From positions 209,501 through 273,500 of the forward strand of contig CAJHNH020005979.1 of NCBI GenBank assembly GCA_905116865.2: a stretch of DNA of 64,000 nucleotides. The letters run 5' to 3'. Within the stretch, counting starts at the first letter, position 1; each line of letters opens with the position of its first letter. This DNA is from Candidula unifasciata (Eukaryota; Mollusca; Gastropoda; Stylommatophora; Geomitridae). The notes beneath the pieces are model-generated. The model ran no database searches. It was not told where the DNA came from and saw nothing but the letters and a program-made list of their open reading frames with translations. The translations under genes and the position numbers were made by a program. Of the stretch, positions 1 through 11,900 are shown piece after piece.

Positions 1-322
1 ATTGATTACACTTACAGATAATGCGTATTTTTTTTAAAAACAGGAATGAGAAAAAAATGCAGCTTGGTGCATCATCAAAACAATACATCCTAGTTTTAAG
101 ATTTAATCTTATAAAACAAGAAGATGTCTCCTTCTTGTTAGTCTTGTATTCTTTAATTAAATGCATACCTATAAACATAGCTATCTCTTTTCTTATTATC
201 AGAAAAACAACCGGGGCTGCCCTCCTTCCCCAAAAGCTAATAATAGAATGACAAACCAGATTTCAGCCAATGAAATGGCGTATACAAGTTTCGGCCCCCA
301 GGTTGACCCGCAAACCCCCGGG

Positions 323-400
323 TCACATGATCGTCTGATCGTCTGATGGCGATGGGACCAGCAGGCAGGCCTTGAAACAGCCGATATTCCTACTATATAA
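323..400 (+). promoter_or_regulatory. Promoter-like stretch: TCACATGA E-box/M-box and TATATAA
   Basis: TCACATGA at 323-330 matches the MiT/TFE (TFEB/MITF-type) consensus TCAYGTGA on the reverse strand. TATATAA lies at 394-400. Together they sit in the only GC-rich patch upstream of lipin, about 2.4 kb before exon 1. A possible donor (CAG/gttggt) is at about 466. The function is inference only. Confidence 0.2.
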
Positions 401-1894
401 TCACCGCTCTCGCCTCGATATGTAGTTATTTTATATATTTCACCAAGGATTTTACGGATAAACAACAGGTTGGTTCAAGTGTACGGTTAATTTCTTAGTT
501 TGCAACCATTTTGCTGATGTTGGTTTGACGTGGTTGAAATTCACAGACTATTCTGTCATGGAATTTTTAATAATGTAAAAAATACGTGCTAAACTAAACA
601 TTTCGGTAAATCTTTCTTTGTTTAAAAATGGGTGTTAAATCATGTGAAGGAACTGTTGCAAATGATTTTTATTATGAAAGCTGATGATATAATTGTGTAC
701 TTTCCGTTTCTGAGCACGAACGACTGTCTGTCGAGGAATTTGCAACTATGCAAACAACACACATACGACCATACGTATAAATTTCGTTTCTTTTGTTACA
801 AAAACGACCGGTAGATGATGTACAAGTACAAGGAACATTTATTGTTAAAGGACCCGTTAACTGTAAAAAAAAAAAAAAACACCAAACAAAACTGTAAGGA
901 GAGGTTTGAGCATAGCATTACTACAATGTACCCATAGTTTTGATTCAAATCGGTCTCACTGTTTTCCTTTTCAAGATTGCCACTGATTATGCAAAACAAG
1001 TTTTTTTTTTTAGTTTTTCAGCGATACCCATATATGGAGTTATTATTAAGTGACTATCCTATTCCGCATATATATATAAATATCTAACTTATATTATAAG
1101 TATTATTCTGTTATTTGTAATACTTTAAACAAGATCCTCTCCCCCCCCCCATTCCCCACCACCAGCTCTCTATAATTTCACTGTACTCCCTCCGCCTTGG
1201 ACAAAGGACCCATAGCAGTAGCTGCCTTGGCCTTATCCAGGGTCAAAGGCTATAGGTACTTTAAATACGTCGAATTGCTCATTTCATTGGCAAGAGGTAA
1301 CAGTAAGACTTTCTTTGTTGGTGCTCCCACCTTTGTTGCGTCTGTTGACACAGTAATCTGTGTTTATTTATTTGACCAGCCCTTTAAAGTTTATGATTCC
1401 TAATTTTTATTTACTTCAACTTAATTTTTATTTACTTTATAAATTTTATTTGGAATATTATTCTAAACACTCTTGTATCAGGTTTCATAATTTACTAAAG
1501 TTGTGAAGGTAAATTATTGTTGTGAGTGTAAGTGTTTATGAATGTATATAATTTATATTGGCTCTTAATGTGTACATATGTAACTGTACCTCATGGATGT
1601 GTCTGATTACTAATAAATGCCCTTCCATACAATTGTTTGAGAAGTGCATGTATCCTATTAAATGTTTTAGCCAATGTATATGAATAAACATTGATTTTGA
1701 GCTTGTTTGTGTGTTTATATACCTTATTTATTTTATTTGTGTAAAATATATATGAGCACACACACATGTACATGAAATAAAATAAATAAGGTGGAAGAAT
1801 GTATGTGCACATGTGATATGCAAGTGGTAACTAGGTTCTAGCCCTACAGTAAAGGTTAACTACAGCATCTCCTACATCTACATGCAGCCTTCAC

Positions 1895-1980
1895 CATGGT
1901 GGTACATGTCACTATGGTGGTACATTTCACCGTGGTGGTACATTTCACCACGGTGGTACATTTCACCATGGTGGTACACT
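1895..1980. repeat. 18-bp palindromic minisatellite
   Basis: About 4-5 copies of an 18-bp unit built around CCATGGTGGTACATTT. Each unit carries a self-complementary CACC..GGTG core, so the array can fold into small hairpins. It lies upstream of lipin. Confidence 0.75.
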
Positions 1981-2749
1981 CTGCTCTGCTAGACTGCTAT
2001 TCATCCATATTTGTAACTTCTTTCTTGTATGATTTTCTTAGATGACTAAAGAAATTGATAAAGATTAAATGGGATGAATGCAAGGAAGGCGAACAAATAT
2101 TTGGACAGGCGCGTTTATGCACAGAAAAGAAAATGCTGATGTATTGGACACATCGTTATGAGAAGTTGACAGAGGATCACTAAACTGGCACTGAAATGTG
2201 AAGCATGTGAACTGAGGAAACGAGAACTTCCAAAGGAATTCTTAAGGTCTCCCAGAGAAACTAAGAAATCACAGAGGAACCCTGAGATGTCCTGAGGAAC
2301 TCTGAGGTTGGTTCTGCAGCGTCCTGTAAAGGATGTACAATAAACTTTTAACATTAAAGTCAATGCATCTGCCTAAGAGGCGAGGAACCAACAAATAAGC
2401 CAGTTCTGTAAAATGGATGTGAACTCAAATCTCAAGTTATGAAACAAGACCACTGGCTACAAGTGGATGTACAGCCCAAATTGTCAGCCTAAGTTTAAAG
2501 TGGATGAACGCGAAGAAGAAGTTTGCATGAAACTAACCAGGTGCTCGCAGTCTAGTTCCCATTCTGTTCTGTCCTTTCAATCCTCATGTGACCATTAACT
2601 GCACAACATGATGATGACAATCGGTATCTGCTTCTTGCTGACCTGACTTCAAATTATCCTTTCAGGTTTTTGTAAGAATGTCATATTTTAATCTGACTGT
2701 AATATGTACACAGATTTTAATGTCTTATAATTCATGTTATTTCTTTCAG

Positions 2750-2984
2750 TGATTGAAACTTCATATGAGGTACACACCAGTCAGCAGACACATTAAAAAT
2801 GAGTTTAGCTTTTGTTGGTCGTGTGATGCAGAGCCTTAAGGGCTTCTACAATGGCATTAACCCTGCAACCTTAACAGGGGCCATTGATGTGGTCATTGTG
2901 AAAAACCCAGATGGGACCTATCATTCTTCACCCTTCCATGTGCGGTTTGGTAAACTCGGCGTTCTCCGTTCCAGAGAAAAAGTA
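2750..2984 (+). CDS. LPIN: Lipin coding exon 1 with 49-nt 5'UTR part
   Basis: A pyrimidine-rich acceptor (ttctttcag) ends at 2749, so this exon starts in 5'UTR and at least one upstream non-coding exon must exist. The ATG is at 2799. The 62 codons hold the start of N-LIP and end in phase 0 before gtaagt. Confidence 0.92.
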
Positions 2985-5900
2985 GTAAGTGATGGAAACT
3001 AACACGTTTTGCCTTTATTGTTTAATAGCAAATAATGACATTAATTCTTTAGAAAAAAAATTAGGCTGGAAAGAGATGTTATGAATGCAAAGAGGCAATT
3101 GGGCAGAAATGAGATAAACAACAAGTTTTAAGATTGAATAAAATAAATTATTGAACTATTGAAGAAGAAAACAAAAGTATTATAATAAGTCAGTCATCTG
3201 TTGAAAATACACACACAAGGTGTGAACAGCCATCTTCAATATGTCTTTGGAATGAACATCTCAAAACGATGATGATGAATGTCTGCCAGTCTTTTGAAGT
3301 GAAGGATCCTTTTCCGGGTAATTGTGCATCCGTTATATGGTAAATAAACCAACAACAAAACAAAAGCAAAAAGTTTTTTAAAAATTAATAAATAAATAAA
3401 GGATCCATTTTTGGCCAGTGATGCAACAGGCGTATGATCTAAACATTTTTATAGACCAGAGGGTGATGTGGTCAACATCATGTCGGCTACTTTTACGTCC
3501 CAGGACTTTTCCTGGTACCCATTTTAGTCTGGATCTGAGAGCCAAAATGATTTTTTCAGCAATAGGCTTTGATGTTGATTTGAACACTTCTTCTTCTAAA
3601 AGTCCATGCCCTGTGGCATTGGTAGACACATCTATCCACAACTTTCGGTTTCGTGTACTTTCAGTCAATACTGACACAGGTGACCTTCCATACTATGATG
3701 TTAAATTGTCCAGAATATGTTCTCTCTCTGCCTCTTCTCCCCTCCAACTGTCATACGGTCACAATGAACTCCAGTTTTCTCCTTCTCATCACTTAGTACT
3801 AAGAAAGAGAGTACTTATGGACTTGTTTCAGAGGCAGTTTTATCACTTCTCTGTTGTAAATTGTTTTGCCCTAATTGTTGCCATGCATATACAGTGTTAT
3901 TGTTGTAGAACTATTATAGTGAACAAATAGCCATGTGCATATGTTATCACTGACTCAGCATTGATAACATATCTCAAATCAGGGCTTGTATTTTCTGAAC
4001 TCAGTCAAGGCAAAAGGTTTTATCTGTGAGAAAGAAAATCAACAACTTGACTCTGTCAGCAGTGATAAGTGGCCATCTTTTGACAACTCCAGCACCTTTT
4101 CTCCATTATCTTACTAGGTGTTCAGAAAGAGAACAAAGAGTAGCCTGCCTGATAACCAAAGAGGGTTGGCAGGAAATTGGGTACTTTGTAGAAATGTTTG
4201 GATGCAATAAAATGACTTATCTGGGCATAGTGTACTACATATGCATAGTTCAATTTTACTGTGTTAGCACTGGCTAATTAAACATCACTAGTGACAGTAT
4301 TAACTATTTTATCTCTTTCAGGTTGACATTGAGATCAATGGAGAGCCTATAGAGTTGCAGATGAAGCTTGGAGAAGCGGGGGAGGCATTCTTTGTTCAAG
4401 AGATTGAATCTGAGGATGAGGTGAGTCTATGATCTTTGATATGGTTTTTCGTGATGTTCCTGTCAGTATATGATTGTGTTTTGTTTGTTGTTAATTTTAT
4501 ATCTTTATTTGTGTTTTTGTTTTCAAGATAATGAGTGAAGAAGTATCACGGGAAGTCAATAAGTAAGTCACAAATAGTTGTTTAAAAAAAAAAAACTACA
4601 TCCAATAACAACTTGAAAATTGTTTATTATGACACATGCACTGACCTTTTATTTTTCAGTATAATTTCTACCAACAATGATGCACTTGTCCCATCATGTT
4701 TTTCAGTCCTACTAAACCTGCTGCATAGAATTGGGTGCTCTGTTTTCTGAACTACATTTTTACTTCACTTTCAGTTTCTGCATTATTTCCAAAATGTCTC
4801 CCGCCAAGGTGGGTTTTCAGTAACTAGAAAGATGTAAATCGCTTAGGGCACTGCTTTATGGGATCAACATTTGTCAGCATAATCAGGGGGCATTTCTTTT
4901 TTAATGTCCTTTGCAGGCAGCCCCCACCCCCCTCACGTTGTGAAATCGCATGCAAACCTAGCACCACCTAATGAACGGAAACATAAAGTTCGATGTTGCT
5001 GTCACCTAGTGACACCTTTAGAAACCCTAACTATATTTTCCAGCCACCCTATAACCATTTGTGACTTACTTATTGAATTCCCCTCGTAGTATTCAGTGTC
5101 ATTTTACAAGGATTTGTTAAAGAGTGTCAGTGTTGAGTCTTATTTTTTTACATCAGCTTCTCTGTGGAATCTATATATTCTTTCTTCTTTTGTCCCAGCT
5201 GGTCCATCATAGCCCACCTAGCAATAGGTGTTTCATCCTTTTTAGGACAAAATTGTATGTTATTTGAAGCCCCACCCTGGCTTTTGTCAGAGGCCGCAAT
5301 ATAGGCAGGCCATAAATATGGCCAATTGTCTGAACGTGGATTCTGGGACCTCTCCACGGCGATCCTCATCCACATGGTGGCACTTTGTGTCATCGGGTGT
5401 TTATCGCCTGTGTGATGTCCTAGTGGGGTAGAAAGTCAGTCAGTCAGTCCCAGCTGGTGCATAGCCCTAAACCAAGCAGCTCTGTCCATTGTTGCTATCT
5501 CCTAAAGGTCCCTCCATAACCTCCCCTGTGATTCTTTTCTCTGTTTTGCTTTTAGGCCTTCGTTTTTGTCTTGTCCAGTAGGCTTCAACATGTTAGCCAC
5601 ACTTTATTTCTTATTTGTACAGCTTTATTTCTGCACCATTGATTTTAACTGTTTACTTTACTGTCTTGATTTCAGAATTTTCCAGATTACTTAGCAACAT
5701 CCCCACTCCCTTCTTCCTCACACTTAATGGAGAAAGGGGTTGAGGAGCTTCATCGCCAGGTGTTTCAGGATTCTGATTCCACAGGACAAGTCACAGACAG
5801 ACTGACAGTCTCCGAAAATATGTTATCTATCCAGGACCCCCGCAGCGACAGTTCCTGGGATGAGTTCAAAGCCAGTGGCAAACCCAGGAGAAAAGTTTTC

Positions 5901-8900
5901 AAGAAAAAGAAGCAGAAATCTGCAGGATCTAGGTCAAGTCCTAGATCAATGTCAATGCCTGAGAATGTGTCTGCAGAAGAGATTTTGTTTGAGTTGGAGG
6001 TCACACATTCTTCGGACGATGATGAGGTCCATCTGCATCATTACGGAAGCAGGAGTTCAAGTTCTCCGGCAATTAAAGACATGGATATGATGCTCCAGGG
6101 AACAACTAGTCACAGGAGAATCAGCTCTCAGGGCAACTTTGTGACCCCATACAGTGAGCCAGAAACATCCCCTATTGGCAGGTAGGTTTTCTCTTGTGTC
6201 ATCTTCTGCTCTTCTCTGTTGTGATTTTTGTTGGCCTTTTTGTATAATTTAAGAAAAGATGTATGGAGTGAGCTTTAGCATAAATGTTCCACACATGATC
6301 TTCTTTGCATTCACCGGCTGTAAACCTCAGCAGAAAGTTCTGGTTGTTGTCCACTTCTTGACTGTTCTTGTTCCTGAACTTTAGCATAAATGTTCCATAC
6401 ATGATCTTCTTCGCATTTACCGGCTGTAAACCTCAGCAGAAAGTTCTGGTTGTTGTCTACTTCTTGACTGTTCTTGTTCCTGAACTTTAGCATAAATGTT
6501 TCATACATGATCTTCTTTGCATTCACCGGCTGTAAACCTCAGCAGAAAGTTCTCTTTGTTGTCCACTTCTTGACTGTAGTCTTGTTCCAGAACTTGAGTT
6601 TTGTGTGCACATCCATCTTAAAGATCTAGATTATTTGTATGCAGACTATTGGTTCCTTGCCTCTCAGGCAGATGCACTCTCATTTCAAAGGGAACCCAAA
6701 TGTTGACCCTTACAACATGCATGTTAAGAAGGCAGCTGGTATATCTACCCCCCCCCCCCCCCACCCTTCACACACATTGGAGCCCTGAAACAACCCACAC
6801 AGGATTCATAGATGATGATATTCATGTTATCAAATATTCCATCAAACCATTTGCAGGGACAAACTTTTGCTCTGTTTTTGTTGTTTCCTTCTGCTAGAGC
6901 AGCGGCCCTCAACCTTCCTAATGCTGGGACCCTTTAATACAGTTACTCTTGTTGTATTGACCCTTTAAGACAGTTCTTCATGTTGTGGCGACCCCAACCA
7001 TACAGTAATTTTCGTTGCTACTTCATAACTTTAATTGATATTTGTTTTGCAATGGTCTTTGGCAACCCATGTAAAAGGGTCGTTTGACCCAAAAAAGTCA
7101 TTTTACTTTTCAATGTTTCTAATAATGGTATATGGATTGGAATAGATTCAAATCACAAGGCACATTCATTTTTATATTAAGGAGTACCCGGAAATATTAT
7201 TGGAAGTAAAGACATGACGTGATATGACCCTTACTTATAAAACACCATTGGTCTATATCTGACACAATTTGCCCAGTGTGCCCCAAGGCCTGTAAATGGG
7301 ATGGTCCTCTGAATTATTTGCAGCTAGATAACTGTTATTACATTTCAAATTTCAAATGAATGCATTTTTCATCAAAAAAAAATTTCTGATATCTGCAGCC
7401 CCATGTGGTCTCGGCCAGCAACTCCAAAGAGTGACACTGAAGTAGATAGGCAGCATGCTGAAGAGAACCAGACCTCTGTGCTGATGGACACTAGCGCCAC
7501 CTGGCCATGGGGGAAGTTTCCCACCGCTGTGGAAACAACACCAGTCAGAGATGAGCAGAAGGTGTTGGAAGAGAACAAAGCAGACACATGTGAGTTCACC
7601 ATTCTCATCAGCTGTTTATTTAATATCTTCTTTCTGTGCTGGAGGAGATCATGGTCTGGTCGACTCAGTCTTATAAAATGGTTGTCATTGAGAAGGCTTA
7701 CCCAAACGACAAAAGCTTGAAGAAGTCAGATGTTTCGACCAAAAAGTGCCAATATTGCAGCCATGCTGTAAACGGACATAATGCAATACATCCTGAGATT
7801 AATGCAGAAGAAGAAATGATTGTCAGAGATTTGCTTGGCACAAGTTAGTGGTTTCTTTAATACTGATCATCTCTCCTTTTTCCTGCTGCACCTAGTAGAG
7901 CTAAATTGACCTGTGTGACCTAATGACCCCCAAAAGAGATCTTAGGCTAGTAGAGACAGTAGTCAACAGGTAGGGACCAGACATAACGACACACAAGCTG
8001 TGCTGCAGGTAGACTAAATGGTTAGTTTGACGTTAGTCTCCCCAGACCCCGCACATATACACACTAGCTCACTTCTGATTGGTAGTTCCTGAGCCCGTGA
8101 CATTCACACATGGTTACAAGGGTGTTCTGCAATGCCGTTGATATTGCCTCCCCCCTCCACGAGAGTGCTGCAACCTATGTTACAGGCATTCTCTTTCTCG
8201 GAATGAAAACGTAAATGAAAAAGACATGAGTCGACCAGCCCAACAAACTTGAGAATGAAAAGTGACCTATTCTTTTTGGGGAACTAACCGAATGAATAGT
8301 CAAAAATCTAGGGGGCAAAAAAAAAAGACTGTCAGAAACACGGGTTCAGAATCAGATGTACTGATACACCAGTTCAGAATCAGATGCGCTGGGGCGCAGG
8401 CTCAGTATGAGATGCACTGATACACAGGGTCAGAATAAGATGCACTGAAACACACATTTGATGAAACAACTTTCAACTCAGTGACAAACTGCACTAAAGA
8501 TGTTAACCATATTACTGCATTTATGCTGTTTGATCGATCATGGATAAAATATGCCTAACATCAATGTCTTCTGCTTCTTTATTGATCAACATTTGCCAGT
8601 GTCTACATCTGTGATCCTTATTGGCCATCCACAATTTGTTTTGTAGTATTGCTTCCGCGGGCCTGATTTCCTCTCTCTTTTTGTGAAATTCTAAGTCTTG
8701 TAGGATAAGCTCTGGAGTTTGCTTTGATGCCACACGGCTTAAAGTGACAGTCTCTATGACCCATTCACTGAAGGTGTGCTTTGAGTCCACAGCATCTGGA
8801 TTTGAGTCTAAACAACCATGTCTGCTGGTTTTTGCCTGTCTTGTTGATGCTGGCCATATTCTTACCTGTAATCTTCATTTTGTTTTCTACAATTCATTCT

Positions 8901-11900
8901 GAAACCTGTTTAAAAGTACCTTTGCCTGTTTAAAGCTCTGAGATGGATGGGTCTGTTGGTAATTGCAAGCTCAGTTGATTTTTCATCTCTGGAGATAGCA
9001 AATTAGGTTAGATCCCTAGGGCTAATTCTTGTGGTGTTACTGTTGTTTAAATCTAATTAATTGAAGCCTTCTTTCCTCATAATAATTAACAGTTTATTTA
9101 CCCTGATTCCTCATTACAGCCAAAGGTTCTAGTGGATTTATGTCTATATGGAGGCCGTCAACAGGCAAGAAAACTGAGATACCAGGTGGCATTTATTTAG
9201 ATGACCTCGCCAACTTGGAAGATCCAGAAATGACCAAAATTTACTTAGGGAGACCGCGGTAAGTTGACAGTGTACTAGTAAGCATGTATTTCCTCTAAGC
9301 TGTTGGTAAAAAGAACAGAAGAGGACAAGTAGAAACTAATTTATGAAGTTGGAAAAGAAAATCTTATGCAACAATTATCCTTCATTGGAGGTTGGAAAAC
9401 AAATTTTTTGAAGTTTGCATATACCAGTTTTAACATGTGGCTGTAAATTCTGGACAACAATGTCTTCTTCTTCTTCCTTTTCATCTTTAGTGTTCTGAGC
9501 CATTGAGGTTCATTGCTGCATATATCACCCACCTCCATTAATCTCTGTGATTGACCTTCTCTTTCCACTTAATCACTGAAAATATTTGTAGATCTGTCTG
9601 TATATTATCTCTCCACTATCGTCTTGCTTTACCTTGCGGTCTACTACCATTCAGCTCTTTTGTGTATGCAATTAGTAAAAAAATCAGAAAATACCTTAGA
9701 CTTCAGAGTTGTGGTTCTACAGAAAACTGCTTAAAACTATGTTAGCTGGAATGAGTGATCTAAATGCTTTGAATATCTTTTGGTCACATCAAGAGAGAAG
9801 AAAAAAATGGAACATGTGACAGTTGGAAAGATGTAGGCTAAACATAAATAGATGAAGACAATGAGTGAATTTTGAAATAAAATGTTATCTGCAAGTTTGA
9901 TACTTTAACAGAAATAAGTTACTTTGCTTTTAAATTTTCTAATTTTATACAAAGATTGTCTTGCAAGTACCTGGAAAAGTCTCATATTTGTTAATAATTT
10001 CAGGGAGAAAGAGGATGACACAGAATCTGGAAGAGGCCAATCACTACCGCAGTCTCCGAACTCGGTAGAGGGCGCCGTGGGTGGCCCTGTCAGTTTTACC
10101 ATGTCTGAAGTGCGGCACCTGGGCCCCGTGGCTCTTTCACTATGTGGTGGGCTCAACGAGTCTGAAGGAATAACCCTGGACAAGTTCATGCAGAAGGTGG
10201 TGACTTTTGAAGATCTGGCAGAGAATGCTAATATCACTTTGAATCCTGATCTGGTAGTGAAGATACATGACAAGTAAGGTTCCTCAACTCGCTTTTATCA
10301 ATATTTGTTTTTATGGACGCTTTTTTGTGTTTACCCTTAAAAGGGTGATTGGCATGTTTTTTTGTGCTCTACAACCAGGCTGCGATATATTAGTCTTTTG
10401 GCTGAGGACATCTGATTTCAGCAAACCCTCAATTAGTCGCATTTGACGACATGCTTATCAAAGGGCACCGGTTTGTTATGGGGCCCCAAAAACCAATTAG
10501 GGGGCACAGTTATTTGATATGCCCCCCCCCCCCCCCCCCCCGGTCCAATACTACTGTACAGTTTAAATTACATCTTTAGCTTCAAATGGTTCAATTAATC
10601 ATGTTATATTTATATTTTGTTCTCTCACAGACACTCACCTACTGATGTAACACTGACCATAACACAACCACACATAATATTGACCATAATTCCACATCTT
10701 TGTGTCGAAGCAATGGCCATAATTCTCTCCTACTGATTCAGCACCACTGATGTAGCACTGAACCAGTATATCCACTAATGTAGCGCTAAATCAATGTATC
10801 CATGGATGTAGCACTGAACCAGAATATCCACTGATGTAGCGCTAAACCAATGTATCCACGAATGTAGCACTGAACCAGTATATCCACTGATGTTGCGCTA
10901 AACCAATGTATCCACTGATATAGCACTAAACCAGTATATCCACTGATGTAGTGCTAAACCAATGTATCCACTGATGTAGCACTGAACCAGTATATCCACT
11001 AATATAGCGCTAAATCAATGTATCCATGGATGTAGCACTGAACCAGTATATCCACTGATGTTGCGCTAAACCAATGTATCCACTGATGTAGCACTGAACC
11101 AGTATATCCACTGATGTAGTGCTAAACCAATGTATCCACTGATGTAGCACTGAACCAGTATATCCACTGATGTAGCGCTAAACCAATACGTCCACTGATG
11201 TAGCACTGAACCAGTATATTCACTGATGTTGCGCTAAACCAATGTATCCACTGATGTAGCACTGAACCAATATATCCACTGATGTAGCACTGAGCAAAAA
11301 TATCCACTGATGAAGCATTGAACATCCACTGATATAGCTTACTTACTTACTTAGTCGCTCCTCTTCTACCTTGGGGTGTAGAGGTTTGCCAGAGAGATCG
11401 CCAGATGTCTCTATCAGCAGTTATCTTTCTGGCTTTGTTCCATTCCAGCCCTCTGTCAGTTAGGGACTGTCGGATGTTGTCTTCCCAGCGCACCCTGGGT
11501 TGTCCCGGAGGTCTGGTTCTTAGCCTCCCATGCTTGCCATGGTGGCCGATTTTCTCCCATTCTGCATACATGTCCAAACCATCGTAACTGTGACTGATCC
11601 ACTCGGGTTAGTAAGGGCTGGGTATCAAGATCCTGACGTATTGTCTGATTGTGGACTTTGTCCCTTCTTGTCACTTGGACCACCTTTCTCAGGTATCTCA
11701 TTTCCGAGGCCTGCAGCTGGCCTCTGTGAGCTGTTGTCATTGCCCATGACTCACACCCATAGGTCAGGACTGGTATATAGGTAGAGCGGTAAACAGCCAT
11801 TTTCGTCCTCTTGCCAATTTCTCTTTTGCTAAGAAACCCTCGGTTTATGGCCTGGAAGAGTCTCCCAGCAGCTGCTTTTCGTGTAGCCAGCTCAGTCTTA

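Larger units (their letters stand above)
1..2749. other. Region upstream of lipin coding exon 1
   Basis: AT-rich DNA with no supportable coding exon. It should contain the lipin promoter and at least one 5' non-coding exon, because 2750 follows a splice acceptor. A GC-richer island at about 285-420 is the best promoter-like stretch. Positions 2353-2522 are a decayed GAAG-tailed dispersed repeat. Otherwise I see only short homopolymers, such as C10 at about 1141. Confidence 0.5.

Noticed and set aside
3418..3930. 170-codon + strand ORF
   Set aside because: Overlaps a reverse SINE-1 fragment in lipin intron 1; no family and no splice support.
4528..4562. Possible 35-nt lipin micro-exon between exons 2 and 3 (caag..gtaagt)
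   Set aside because: It would end in phase 2 while exon 3 must be entered in phase 0 to give [10 protein letters not shown]; exon 2 joins exon 3 directly.
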